Source: Coptis chinensis (lineage: Eukaryota; Streptophyta; Magnoliopsida; Ranunculales; Ranunculaceae). Taken from it: DNA of 64,000 nt. The stretch spans positions 22,964,501 through 23,028,500 of the forward strand of contig CM027377.1 in assembly GCA_015680905.1 (NCBI GenBank). Direction: 5' to 3'. This document shows, one piece after another, positions 37,491 through 49,215 of this stretch. Each line of letters begins with the position of its first letter. The stretch's first letter is position 1. The notes beneath the pieces are model-generated. The model had not been told where the DNA came from, made no database searches, and saw only the letters and a list, made by a program, of their open reading frames with translations. The translations under genes and the position numbers were made by a program.

Positions 37491-38735
37491 ACAAACCAAA
37501 ATTTAGACCAGTCAAGAATTCAAGATCTCAACATTCCTTATCAAACGGGTTAAAAAATACATGTATCTCAAATAAATACTTCCTATAGACTTCAAAAAGT
37601 TCTAGGGATGGGTTCTATGTTTTTTTTTTTTAGCTTTTAGCTTTTTTAAGAGAGAGGGAATGAGAGGAGATTCCTTTTTGGTAACTGAATCAGGGGAGAT
37701 TTGAGAGAGATAAAACTTATAAAAGAGAAAAGAGAAAGACGTCTAGGATAAATGTTCATTTTCTGTTTACAAAAGAGGAGAAGTCGTAAAGTGTGGAAGA
37801 GAGACGGTTGGTTTCTCGATTTTAATTTTATAAAAGGTATTTATTTGGACAATCAATGCTGGGAAGTCGCGCACAATTGAATAAGGGCATATAGTTGATT
37901 TTTCACTTGAATTTACACTTACGTCCTTAAGTTATTATATAATCTCAAGGGTATAAATGGTAGTAAATTTTAAAATGACTAAGTAATCCTTTTTAAAGGC
38001 ATTGAATAATTGATTTTAATATTTTATGAAGGGTATTTCATGGTAGAAAAAAGGTTGGTCCAATTTAAATGTTCATGTTAATTATGGTATACTATACTAA
38101 TAGAGATATATGATAACTACGAATTTATCCCTACACCTAAAGCAAAATCAAAAAAATAAATACTACATACAAAACTGTTAAATAAGTAATTCAGTTTTTG
38201 TAGATTATTTTATAGAATGGGCAAAGGTGTGTAATACTAGTGTGAGTAATATTCTAAGGTTGAGTGTTAGTCACCTAGCTCATTTTCTCGGCCTATTGTC
38301 AAATGTCAAAGCAAATAGTACAATAATATTAATGTCAAAGATAAATCTGGGGACAAAATAGTTGATTATAAAAAGGTAGACACATAGTACAAACTACCGT
38401 GATTGAGTTGCGATGTATTACTTACTGATTTTATTTTTTATTTTATTTTTTTTCATGTTCAAGTATTAACACTTCTAGTTATACTAAAAAATTATCCCAA
38501 AGTTATGATAAGGGTAGGTTTTAAAGCTAAGAATTTTAAATCCATTGGATTTTTAGAATATTAATTTATGAACAAACTAATAAAACACGTGTTTAATTTT
38601 TATGATTTTATTTGGGTGTAAGATGAATGTCATTTGTTTTAATTAGCGACATTTTTTTTTGTTTTAGAGAGTAAAAGAAAATTCATAGGGGTTCAAGCTT
38701 CCATAGATTTTGAGCTTACCTAACAATTTAGCTTA
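37491..38735. other. 5' end region of the large Helitron and spacer
   Basis: No gene. 38107-38735 separates two Helitron insertions and is AT-rich. Confidence 0.4.
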
Positions 38736-38797
38736 TCTATATATTAATATTAAAGCTCTTACACGGGGAATTTTTCTAGCTCTCTTAAAATTCCATA

Positions 38798-38897
38798 TCA
38801 TCAACTCCTATTAAAACAGGAATCATTTTCCTATTTTAGCACTTATAATTAAAACGGAAATCATTCTCCTATTATAATGAAATTCTTCTCTAATTGG

Positions 38898-38933
<36 letters not shown>

Positions 38934-39123
38934 AGCACTTCTAATTAAAATGGAAATCCTTCTCCTATTAAAAATGAGAATCACACTTCTAAATTAAAAT
39001 GGGATCCCTCTCCCAATTAAAAAAGCGGGTTTTAAAACTTAATTAAAATAATTTGTTGAGAAATTAAAAGCGGGTTTTTAAGATTTGATTAAAACAATTT
39101 GTTATAAAATTAAAAGCGGGTTA
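38798..39123 (+). repeat. internal direct repeat, copy 1
   Basis: Starts TCATCAACTCCTATTAAAAC and ends near AAAGCGGGTTAG. It is related along its length to 39843-40157. Both consist of short ATTAAAA-CGGG-AATC-like units. Confidence 0.7.
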
Positions 39124-39842
39124 GCTTAATTTAAAACAGAAATCACGATTTATTAAAAATTTACATATTGATAATTGCTTAGAAAACAGTTATAATTGTT
39201 GAGCAAATTGATTAATTGCTTTAACTAAGTAATACGTAAGTTAACTTGATAATTTTGGGATTATTTGAGATGATGGTAATTCAAGAAAGCTTAGCTAGTT
39301 GGCGAACTGCATAGGAGAAATTGTATTACGGAGATCATCGTTCTGCTAGCTAATACGAATTAAATCCAACATGAACAGAGTACTAAAATTAGCTAGCTAG
39401 TTTTACATACACACTATGTGTTTATGTGGTCTCAAACTCAACAGTTGCTTCAATGTCCTTGGACTCTCTCGATAGTGGTGCGCAATCCACTTAAGGTCAG
39501 CGTTATGCAATCACAAACTCACAGCGCATAATTGCATATATATCACCTCCTTGATTATAAGATGGCGGGTCATGGTTTTTACTAAGTTGTTACTTTGTCA
39601 ACCTATGAAAATGTTTATCAATCACTTTATCCACAAATTTTTCTACACTTTTTGGAACGACTAATAAAACCTATTGCATTGTAGCATCAACTAGCCAAAT
39701 TAACATCCATGTGAAGAAAAAGGCGTAAAAGTAATTTTTTTACGAGATTGTGTGAAAAGGCTTTATACCTACGAAACTGGTGAGTACAATCTCATACTCT
39801 TCTCCAACCTCCACTTCGGTTCGATCAACTGGCTCCTCCACG

Positions 39843-40157
39843 TCATCAACTCCTATTAAAACGGGAATTCTTTTCCTATTAAAAAAGGAAATTATAGCAC
39901 TTCTAATTTAAACGGGAATCATTCTCTTATTATAATGAGAATTTCTCCCCTATTGAAAAAGAAAAATTTAACACTTCTAATTAAAATGAGAATCCTTCTC
40001 CTATTAAAAACGGAAATCACACTTTTAAATTAAAACGAGATCTATGCCCCAATTAAAAAATGGATTTTTAAAATTTAATTAAAACAATTTGTTGAGAAAT
40101 TAAAATGGGTTTTTAAGACTTGATTAAAACAATTTGTTATGAAATCAAAACGGGTTA
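39843..40157 (+). repeat. internal direct repeat, copy 2
   Basis: Diverged copy of 38798-39123, separated from it by about 720 bp, lying just before the Helitron 3' end. Confidence 0.7.
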
Positions 40158-40243
40158 ACGACAAAAACATGAATCGTGATTTGTTATGATTGTTGAACAA
40201 GTTTTTAAAATAGCTGGTACAGATGCACGGGTCTACTTTCTAG

Positions 40244-40696
40244 TTAGTAATAATAACCGCTACAACTATCTAACGTTTTTTCTGAAAGAAAATTCAAAAC
40301 ATTTACTTGGTCACGCTCAAAGGCTCAACAATTTTCACATGACCCATTAAAGGGTTTAAAATTGTGGTTGTAGGCCGTGAATATCAAAGTGTCTTCCAGC
40401 ACACTAGGATTTAAAGTGGGTCCCCACTTAAGTGCGAACAAATAGTAACCACTTTCTATAGTATGAACAATAACTCTAAAATTGATAAAAATAAATTATA
40501 CTTATAACAAATTATGTTGCATAAATAATTAATGAAACACATCATTAGGGGTCGTTTGGGAACAATTATGATAATCCATTTTATGACATATAATCTATTA
40601 TGAGTCCCATAATTGTTTTTAGACTAAAAAAAAAATTGTTTGGTAAATTTTCTTAGAAACCATTATCTCATTCTCAAAATTAGATAATCCATTAAA

Positions 40697-40772
<76 letters not shown>

Positions 40773-41417
40773 CCCAGCTCTTAAGCGGATGTACTTAAAC
40801 GGATTTGATCTAAAATTTGAAATATCACTTGAAATATACTCACAAAGGTTTTAAAAATTGGGTCTTAAAAGGGAAAACCCCAAACCCCAAACCTCGATCC
40901 TATTCCATATTCCTCTCTTATTCTCTCTCCTATCTTTCGTGACTCTCTCCTCCTAACACTCTTTCTCTCTATATCTCCTGGTTGTTTGTTTTCTCTCTCT
41001 CATCTTATAACAACCCCCTCCTGCCAAAAAAAAAAGCAAGACACAAGTACACAACACAAGTTAGAGAATCTTCTATTACACGTAAGTTTTTTTTTTACGA
41101 TATCAATTTTTATATACGTTCCTAATCTAAATCTTCACTTGTTAGAGACGTATTGCTACTTGCTAGAGTGATTTAAGTGTCTTTTTTAAGCTTATTATAC
41201 GAACAGTCATTGTAAATGATAGTATTGTAGTGCATGCTATTAGTCATCGACAAATTGAGTTAGTGTAAGCATATATAGTTGACGGGAGTTTTTTCCTTTG
41301 TCAGACTTGGTTTGTCCCTACATTGAATGTTGGTGCAGTGTATAACACTTCTATATATCTAGTTATTTGACATGGAACACGAAGGAAAATCATAAAATGG
41401 ATATGCATACACGCATT
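40244..41417. other. spacer with long (AT)n microsatellite
   Basis: 40701-40770 is a pure (AT)35 run. Downstream, CT-rich sequence with TCTCTCTC tracts (40900-41000) resembles a plant 5' leader, but no coding exon follows directly. Confidence 0.5.
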
Positions 41418-41492
41418 ACCTAAGGCATATGATGTCTTTGCGATTATACAAATCGTAATCGAAATTAAACCATGAGGGTCGGCTATAATTGT
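41418..41492. repeat. 75-bp direct repeat, copy 1
   Basis: ACCTAAGGCATATGATGTCT onward. Nearly identical to 41684-41758 (about three mismatches). Confidence 0.8.
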
Positions 41493-41683
41493 CATTCACT
41501 ATATTAATATTCGGGAGGGAGGAAAATCTTTATTCACTATAATAGAACAAACGATGTTCAGGAATGAGGACTATCTAATAAGCAACAATAGTCTTTTACC
41601 TTGACCATTCTTGTTCCATTGTCACAAACAAGAATTTGAATGTCCTTGGCGTGCGCCATTTTCTATTAATGAAGAAAACATGT

Positions 41684-41758
41684 ACCTAAGGCATATGATG
41701 TCTTAGCGATTATACAAATCGTAATCGAAATTAAACCATAAGGGTCGGCTATAATTGT
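41684..41758. repeat. 75-bp direct repeat, copy 2
   Basis: Second copy, about 90 bp upstream of the FAR1-like start codon. A (TA)n run and T-run (41790-41832) follow. Confidence 0.8.
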
Positions 41759-41845
41759 AGTTATATATTTGAAGCTTAACTTAGGTTTTATATATATATA
41801 TATATATATAATTTTTTTTTTTTTTTTTTTTAGGGTTACATTGTG

Positions 41846-44218
41846 ATGGAAAATGAGGATTTCGAAATTGAGAGAGGGAGTGTAGGTGGGAAACCTAATC
41901 ACATTTACAATCCCCAAGTATCAAATGATACCAAACCTAGAAAAGAACAGGAGTTTGAATCACTTGATGATGTCTACAGTTTCTACAATAATTATGCCAA
42001 AGCCATTTGGATTCAGTGTTCGTAGTTGGTCTGAAAGGAAGAAAGATGGTGAATGTGTAAGAAAGGAATATGTGTGTTACAAGCAAGGAAAAAGTTCGGA
42101 ATAGCGGACGTTGATACAAAAAGGCGTCGGGGCAATGTAAAAGAAGATTGTAAAGCAAAAATTGCTGTGACGAAGTCAAACTCTGGTACATTTGTTGTTA
42201 CTGTATTTGTTGAAGGGAATTCTCACCCGCTGTCGACCCCGCGAAGAGTACATCTTCTAAGATCGATCTCACCGTGGTGTTTTCAGTGCCCAAAAATGTT
42301 TAACACAACAACTTAGCATGGTAAACATACCACAACATCAGCAGTTCAGTCTTCTTGGAGTTCAATCAGGAGAGATAGAAAATATTAGTTTCACACAGAA
42401 ATATTTAAATAACCATGAAAGGGACAAGCATAATAAGATGAAAGGCCATGATGGAGATATGTTTTATGAGTTTTTAAAATTGGAACAAGGGAGGAATTCT
42501 TATTTCACTTTTAAAATTGAGAGAAACGATGAACAGAGAATTACACGTTGTTTTTGGGCCGATGCAACCTCGAGACGAGCATACAAATTTTATGGTGATA
42601 TGGTTATCTTTGATTTTACCTACAACACTAATCGATATGGCTTAATTCTTGCACCGCTGTTTGGGGTTAAAAATCATGGTCAGACAGTTGTTTTTGCTTG
42701 TTCATTTTTATGTGATAAGACCACAGAATCATTTATTTGGTTGTTGAACCAATTTTTAGAAGCTATGTCAGGCAATCTCCCAAAGATGATTATTACAGAT
42801 CAAGATCCAGCAATGCCAAAAGCCATTTCTCAAACTCTTTCAACCACTTTTCACAGGTTATTTTTTTATTATTTTTTTTTAGAATTAATTTGCAGACGTT
42901 ATTATTTTTTTATTTGTTTTACGTGCTGAAGCTTTGGGTACTTTGTCAAAATGCTGTAGCGGTTGGCACATCTCGATGAAATTTTCGATGAAAATAGATT
43001 CAGTTATATATAGTAAGTACTACTCGAAGTTTTCAAAACTGCATTTGGGGATCCGAGATGAAAGATGAGTTTGACTAGAAGTGGAATGGTATTCTTCAGG
43101 AGGAGTGGTTTACATGAGAACAAGTGGTTGGAGTCGATGTACTAAACCGATCACAATGGGTACCGCTCATGTGAATCACATCTTCTCTGCAGGTATGTCA
43201 AGTAGTCAACGAATTTAAAAAGCTCATTCATTTTTCAAAATGTATGTTTCAAAAAAGAAAATTCTTTGGTAGATTTTATGGTTCGGTTTGGTAGGGGACT
43301 TGTCGCCAACGTCATGAAGAATTAATGGCATATAACAAAGATATGATTGAGAAACCAAAAATGAAAATTCCCCATAGCTTTTTGGTACACATGGTTGATG
43401 TTTATGCACATGAGTTATTCTTTAAATTTCAAGATGAGTTATGGGAGAGCTTGAATTATAGATTTGTACTTGTTAGTGAGAATGAAAAGTGTTGCATTTT
43501 GCGTTTATAAGGTTCATAGAAAAATGGCGGCCCGAAAAGTCTAGAGTGCGGAAATTTCTTATCAAAAGATCTAGATTTTGCTTCATGCACTTGTAAAAAG
43601 TTTGAGAGCTTAGGGGTCCCTTGTAGGCATATTTTAGCTTATTTGAATAAGATGCATGATTTGGATAAGTTGCCGAATCAATACATTTTGAAGAGATGGT
43701 GTAAAACTGCAAAGTCAGGGGCAGTCATTGATGATGGTGGAATGGAGGTTCGAGATAATAAATTATACATCATGAAGCGGAATGAAGTGATTCAAATGTC
43801 AACACTTGTAGTTGATAAATCCCTTGAAAGTGAAGAAGCAACTAAAGTGTTTATAGATGCTTTAAGTGGTGTACTTGAAAAAATTAATAAGTTGGTTGGT
43901 TGTGATACAAGTGTAGCAACACCACATGAGAAAAGTAGTCAAGCGTTTGGTTGTGATACAAGTGTAGGAGTTTCTGGAGCAAAGAGTTCTAACTTGGCAA
44001 TTAATTATCAAGAACCAAGTCAAGCAAGACCAAAAGGATGTGGAAAAATACTTAAAGGAGATAAAAAGAAAGTACTCAAAAAGGCACAAAAATATAAAAG
44101 GAGACGGTGCAATGGATGTAACAAGGTTGGAGTGTCACACGATAAAAGGAATTGTCCAGAGCTTAAGAAGAAGGGTAAAGAAGAGCTAAACAATGAAGAA
44201 GAGCTAAGCAATGGATAA
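41846..44218 (+). pseudogene. FAR1-related (FRS/FHY3 family, MULE-transposase-derived) gene, frameshifted
   Basis: Domains in order: FAR1 DNA-binding zinc finger region (FESLDDVYSFYNNYAK, FSVRSWSERKKDGE, KEDCKAKIAVT); MULE transposase core (VIFDFTYNTNRYGLILAPL, CSFLCDKTTESFIWLLNQFL, KMIITDQDPAM); SWIM zinc finger (SCTCKKFESLGVPCRHILAY); and a C-terminal CCHC knuckle (CNGCNKVGVSHDKRNC). FRS proteins are transcription factors domesticated from Mutator-like transposases. Shifts occur near 42000, 42100, 42265, between 42860 and 43320, and near 43500. A TAG at about 43075 sits where CAG/CAA is expected. No terminal inverted repeats were seen, so I cannot tell a dead FRS gene from a dead transposon. 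Confidence 0.75.
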
Positions 44219-44967
44219 GAAATGCAAAATTTTCCTCCCTTTCTTTTTATTCCTAGTAGAGTATTCACAAATTATTTTCTTATGTTAATTGACTTGCAGT
44301 GAAAAAACTTGCTTGTACGACAAGGACTCAACTTTGGACTTTACCACAGATGATGATTCTTATTCATCTTCGGGTAAATATACATTTTTAATTATTTTTT
44401 TATATGTATGTTTATTGTATTTTCATAGCTTTGAATATTCATGTGTTTGTTGTAGGAATGTCGCTTAATTAAAGAGAGTTGCACATAATTAGATTTTGAA
44501 AGTCGCATTGCAAAGGTTACTGCCATTTTGAAGAATACAAGCTATGATGAGTGATGTGGAGCTTGCTTTTGGAAGTTTCATTTGAATGGTTCTGCATGTA
44601 TTTGGAAGGGTTTATTTGAAGTTTTTTTTTGCATTGAATGTGTAGAAAATTAACTAGAGTGTTCGCTATATCATTTACATTCAGTTGTTGTGTCGTCCTA
44701 GATGAGTGAAACTTCTATTTCTTGTGTTCATGAGAGCTTGGAAGTGTTTGAAAACAGATTGATCTCGGAAAGGAAATTGAGACATTAAATTTATTGGTCT
44801 CGCAGCTCTAGTTTTTTATTTGTCCAAACATCATTGAAGAAGACTACTTTCCAATGCTGTAAATGTATCATATCCTAGCTCTAAAGCATTTAGTTTATTG
44901 TTATTTAGAAACAAGTGTTTGCTTCTCAACTTTACTGATATCCATGTACGAAAATAACATTGAACAG
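44219..44967. other. no gene recognised
   Basis: Spacer between the FAR1-like sequence and the pectate lyase exon. Confidence 0.35.
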
Positions 44968-45174
44968 GTAACATGGGCACATGATCAAGGAGGGGCTTCA
45001 AGGTCATGGAACTTGAGGTCTGTGAAAGACGTGTTTCTTAATGGAGCCAATTTCAGACAAACAGGAAATGGCGTAGCAATCCCAAATTACAACCCTCAAC
45101 AAAGATTTGTAGTAGCAAATGCAAGAGCTGTTAGGTCATTAACAAGATCAGCAGGTGCCCTGCCGCTCAAATAG
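44968..45174 (+). pseudogene. pectate lyase-like last exon, isolated
   Basis: After the acceptor TTGAACAG the frame VTWAHDQGGASRSWNLRS, DVFLNGANFRQTG, RSLTRSAGALPLK matches the C-terminal exon of plant pectate lyases (W-WRS-D-NGA-F-SG, then SL-AGAL at the end). Those enzymes cleave de-esterified pectin in the cell wall. The catalytic beta-helix exons are not found upstream, so this is an orphan exon. Confidence 0.65.
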
Positions 45175-45620
45175 ATCAAGATGTTGATTCAAGTTTAAAA
45201 GCAACTTGATCGATCAGATTGTCTAGCAAAAGAAAATTCATTTCATTCTACATGTGTTTTGGAACATTCTGAAATTTTAACTTGATTTTTCGTACTGACA
45301 CATGCACAGAGAGGCTCATGTCTTGCACAAAAAAAATTAAGTCAGAAACAAAAGGTTATATCAATATATTGTTGTAGTAAGATACAGTGTTCCACCAATA
45401 CACATCAACTTCATAACAATCAATCTTCCTCACTTTCAAAACTTTCTTAGGCTAAACCTAGTAAGCTTTTAATGGGGTTCTCACTTTTGAACTCAGTTTC
45501 TCCTTCATTTGGCCATGGTGATGTAAGCTCTTTCTTTGTATTGGACTCAGCCTTTTCATTTGTCACAGCTGGAGGGCTTAAAATAGCAGCAGGTTGATTT
45601 CCATCAGAAGGGATTGAGTG
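45175..45620 (-). other. open tail after the SCPL fragment
   Basis: On the minus strand the SCPL frame continues past its TGA for about 56 open codons (SDGNQPAAILSPPAV, KELTSPWPNEGETEF, SENPIKSLLGLA) to TAA near 45460. The composition looks protein-like, but the family is unknown. Confidence 0.25.
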
Positions 45621-46600
45621 TCATACGATGATCCCTTTGAGATTGATAGTAGTATTGTTTTCCAGCTTGTTATGTCTCACGATGTTATGTGCGAGCTGAA
45701 GAACATAATGCCCCACGCAACTCTCTCCCGATATATAGAAATCCTTGTCTTTATATTCAGGAAATCTTTTAAGGCAATTTAGCAAGAAAACATAATTATC
45801 ATCCGCGGTCATTTTATCCCCACTCTTTTCAAATTGGATGTTGTATTCGTGTATGAGAAACCTACTCCGACAGGGGACTCCAAGAACAAAACGTTTGCAA
45901 CTAAAATCCCCACATAACAAATAATTAGAGTTAGAAGTTCGTAATGAAACAATGAAATTGTTTTGACTAAAAATCTAAATCAATATTCTAAACTTAAGAT
46001 AATTCTACCTTTATTCCATGCATAAGGATTGTGGTGAAGCGTTTTGCCATCGCTGGCCACTCGGAATGGTCCAAGCTCCTGCATTGCTCCATAAGCAAGA
46101 GAAGAGCAACCTAGGCCTGAATACACATAAACAAAAACAAGTCACTCTCATTAAGATCCTTATTGGTAAGCAACATCAGATTACTATTAAGTACATTAAA
46201 GCAACATATTACAGCATTAGTGAGAATCAGGCCGGGTCATGTACCTCCATTGAGGCAAAAAGAAGAGGCTTAGATTCTTTTTGAGTGTTCTGCCTCAGTG
46301 AAGTAGTATTAGAAAGCAACCGGCCTTTTCATCAACCGTAACATAGCCTCCATACTGAGCAAAGTCCAGATTATGAGGCTGTCCAGGTAACTTCTCAATC
46401 CTATCATTTTCCTTCAATCCCTCTTGTGAAAGAACTCTAGTTTCATCAACAACCTGAAGTTCATCATAGAAGTTTGTGTCAATCTTCCTCTCTCTCTTCA
46501 TTTTGTAAAGGCGAGTGAGAGCATCTTCTTGTCTAGCATGGATTGTTTGTGTAACAAAGAGTAAAAGTAGAAGAAATGAGCTAAGAAATTTGGCCCTCAT
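45621..46600 (-). pseudogene. serine carboxypeptidase-like protein, truncated
   Basis: The start MRAKFLSSFLLLLLFVTQTI (signal peptide) is followed by DRIEKLPGQPHNLDFAQYGG and YVTVDEKAG (46600-46300). An exon [20 protein letters not shown] lies near 46075-46010. Another, [37 protein letters not shown] and NNTTINLKGI, lies at 45830-45621. The nucleophile Ser is kept in GESCVG, where the family has GESYAG. SCPL enzymes are secreted or vacuolar peptidases or acyltransferases. The Asp and His of the triad and the C-terminal half are missing, and the frame ends at TGA (45621). Partial gene. Confidence 0.75.
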
Positions 46601-47634
46601 GGTTGCTATATATACAAGTTTTCAACAGATCGAGGAAATGAATAGCTTTTGTTAGGAAGTAGATAGATAGCTTGCAAAGTTTCAAGTACGAGACTGTCAA
46701 ACCTGTTTTGAGTTTTGACAACATAATTCTACACAAAAGCACCATGACTCCTGACTCACCCAAACAATGAAGAGTTGCAGACAACACTAAGTAAATTAAC
46801 TTTATGTAAGTTACTTCACAAACTTGAATCCATATCTCAATTTTCTGTTTTGAAGCTTCTGATTCAAAAACAAATACTCCAAATTATTGCAAGCAACTGG
46901 AGTTGAAGAAATGGAGAAATGATCTTATGTTTACATCAGTTTGTATTAAATCAAATCTTGGAAGCTAGACTCAGAGCTTACCAAAAATACTCACCCAAGC
47001 CGCAACCCTTAAAATCAGACCCCAAGAACACGATCAATTCAATTTGTTTCAAAACTACCAAACTCAGACTCCATAACGATAAAAGTTCAATCTCATAAAT
47101 TTTGTGAACTGATTTGAGGAAAACAGGCAAAAAAGAGGAAGAGAAAGTGGTATGTAGGAGGGAGTGTTCTCATGAAAAAAAGGTATTGGGGAGAGAAAAA
47201 TAAGGAGAGAGGTTTGGGGTTTTCAGTTTTTCGGGCCCGATTTTTAAAACTTTCGTGATTATATATATATATAATAAGAAACAAAATTTATGGAGCTTTC
47301 CTCTATAAACAAGTTACCATATTTTAATTCTTTTAGGATTTTGACAATTTTTGTTTCCATTTTTAGTTTAGTCATAAAATCAAAATTTGATTTGTATTTG
47401 ATTGTTTGGTATCATTTATTCTATAAAGGATCATCTCAAAAATATTTACATTATAATTGATTTTAAAAATATAATTCTTTATACTAATAACGGTATCATT
47501 AAATTTTGAAATAAAATTATGTTTTGCATAAATAATTAATGAATAACTACAATATAAATATAAATAAGTAGCTACTCAAGTTAACTTAAAAGTAGCTACT
47601 CAAGCTACACTATACATTAATTTAATACAAAAAA
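46601..47634. other. upstream region of SCPL fragment; no gene
   Basis: AT-rich; no coding motif. A tandem motif AAGTAGCTACTCAAG occurs twice near 47566 and 47589. Confidence 0.4.
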
Positions 47635-48000
47635 TACTGCTTAAGTTAACTTAAAATAAAGACGATCACGTTAAACTTCACCTACAAAATGAACTCAAAA
47701 CCTAATTTTTTGTGATTATGAAGACTCACCATAATGATTATCTTTCCAAAATTTCAGTTTATTTGAAAACCTCTAACATAAATAAAAATTATTGTCATCT
47801 TTAAAAAGAAATCTAACGGTCCAAAAATGTTGAATTTTTGTAAGTGTTTTGACAATGTTAAAGATTTCTAAATGATTTAAAATTTTGTAGAGATGATCTT
47901 AATATTAAGTATATAATATCTACAAAAAAATAGGTTTAAATTCATTTTGTAGGTGAAATTTTACTTAATCTTTATTTTAAAAATTAACTTAAGTAACTAC
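47635..48000. mobile_element. MITE-like element with long inverted repeats
   Basis: Arms of about 78-80 bp at 47635-47712 and 47921-48000 are inverted copies. Shared cores are CTTAAGTTAA, AAAATAAAGA, TTCACCTACAAAATGAA and AACCTA. Total length is about 366 bp, with no ORF. The target duplication was not determined. Confidence 0.6.
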
Positions 48001-48010
48001 TTTTTAGATA

Positions 48011-48015
<5 letters not shown>

Positions 48016-48058
<43 letters not shown>
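48016..48058. repeat. (AT)n microsatellite
   Basis: Pure AT alternation next to the MITE. Confidence 0.9.
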
Positions 48059-48059
<1 letters not shown>

Positions 48060-48071
48060 CAAACAAACAAC

Positions 48072-48373
48072 TTATACACTGTGTACGTACCACCTCATCA
48101 TCACTCCCCATCTTCTTCTCATCCGTCTTCACTTTCTCAAGCTCCTCACGCAACATTCTTATCTCCAAATCCTTCTCCGCCAACTCTTCTTGGACCAAAC
48201 TCCAGTACTTAAGTCTCTCCTTAAAAATATCAATTTTCTCGTCGATATCAACTTTTTCTTTCTCCAAAGCAGAACTCACACCTCTAAGATCCTCTGCCGC
48301 GCGCACTTACAAAATTGGTTATTTCCGAGTCACTTGTATCAGCGATAGTAAGAATCTCCACCATGGTCTCCAT
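48072..48373 (-). pseudogene. short coiled-coil ORF, unidentified
   Basis: The minus strand starts METMVEILTIADTSDSEITN at 48373. After a change of frame near 48310 comes a strongly charged coiled coil (LEKEKVDIDEKIDIFKERL, LAEKDLEIRMLREELEKVK, SDDEVV). It then runs into the AT repeat, which codes only Tyr-Ile. Looks like the start of a coiled-coil protein gene cut off by repeats. Family not recognised. Confidence 0.35.
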
Positions 48374-49206
48374 TTCAATTTTCGATCAACCAGCAGTTGA
48401 GGTTCATAACATTTTTAGTCAAAGCAATTCTGGCCTTACAATAAATTAGCAATGACTAATAACGCGTGACTTTTATCTTGACTAATGGTAATTCAAGGAA
48501 ACAAAAGACTTACTTTGCGTGTTTCTGCTTTAGTTCATGGCGCGATCCCCTTAAGTTATTCCACCATTTGATAATCGATCAACAATTTCACTAGCCTCCT
48601 ATTGTTCGTGAGTTGTATCCATGTCAGAATCTTTGAACATAGTCTTAATGAAGAAGTGTTGACTCAAGTTTATGAGTATCCTCTTTCGAAAAAAAGGTGA
48701 AGTTTATTTTTATCTCAAATGCCTAATATCAATACAAATCGGTCTTGGTCACTCGAGAAATGAAAATATATTATATATATCAGTCTTGGGGATCACGATA
48801 TGTGTCCATTCCATAATGTCCTCTAATGGTAGAAATTTCAATATGCAAAAAAAATAAAAAAATAAAAAATAAAAATGAAGATGTTGAAGTTGCGGAAGAG
48901 CATGCAATGCTTTTGACGACCGGACGTAAAGGACTATTTGCCCTTTTGCCCTTTTGTTTTGTCGAAAAGATAACTAGTTCTTTTAATTGGTTACACAAAT
49001 TGTTGGATCTCTTGAGTGGATACAAGTACGGATATTGTACTGAAACAAGTACTTGGTGTCAATTCTCTTTAACTAGTGCGCATTCGATTAAAAAAAAAAA
49101 AAAAAAAAACTTCAACATATCATCAGAAAACTCATATATAAAATTATACAAAATCTAGCATATGCCGGCTGTACCTGCGCTATCACATCTGGGCCGTCTA
49201 ATAAGC
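48374..49206. other. no gene recognised
   Basis: Contains A-runs near 48846 and 49091-49109. Only short unsupported frames. Confidence 0.4.
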
Positions 49207-49215
49207 AATTAAGGG

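Larger units (their letters stand above)
25900..38106 (-). mobile_element. putative 12.2-kb gene-capturing Helitron
   Basis: Read on the minus strand, the element would start A|TCTCTATTAGTATAG at 38106. It would end with the hairpin CCACGTGC-AA-GCACGTGC (plus-strand 25911-25928), ATTTTAG and CTAG at 25903-25900, followed by T. Plus-strand flanks are A (25899) and T (38107), the Helitron AT target. Inside are fragments of raffinose synthase, kinesin-13, an unidentified exon, RBOH, another unidentified exon and BOP1. All are on the minus strand, all keep introns, and none is complete. No Rep/helicase is seen, so it is non-autonomous. A second terminus-like copy near 26734-26756 and the distance between ends leave the exact limits uncertain. 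Confidence 0.6.
38736..40243 (+). mobile_element. non-autonomous Helitron (1508 bp)
   Basis: The 5' end A|TCTATATATTAATATTAAAG lies at 38736, and the 3' end GCACGGGTCTACTTTCTAG at 40243 is followed by T. Target A|T. The 3' hairpin is degenerate (about 40212-40232). No coding capacity. It holds an internal direct repeat pair and a 33-base A-run (38898-38930). Confidence 0.6.

Noticed and set aside
40701..40770. (AT)35 as a functional element
   Set aside because: Ordinary microsatellite; no conserved context.
47953..48348. Plus-strand ORF with Tyr-Ile run
   Set aside because: Produced by the (AT)n repeat; antisense to the coiled-coil ORF.
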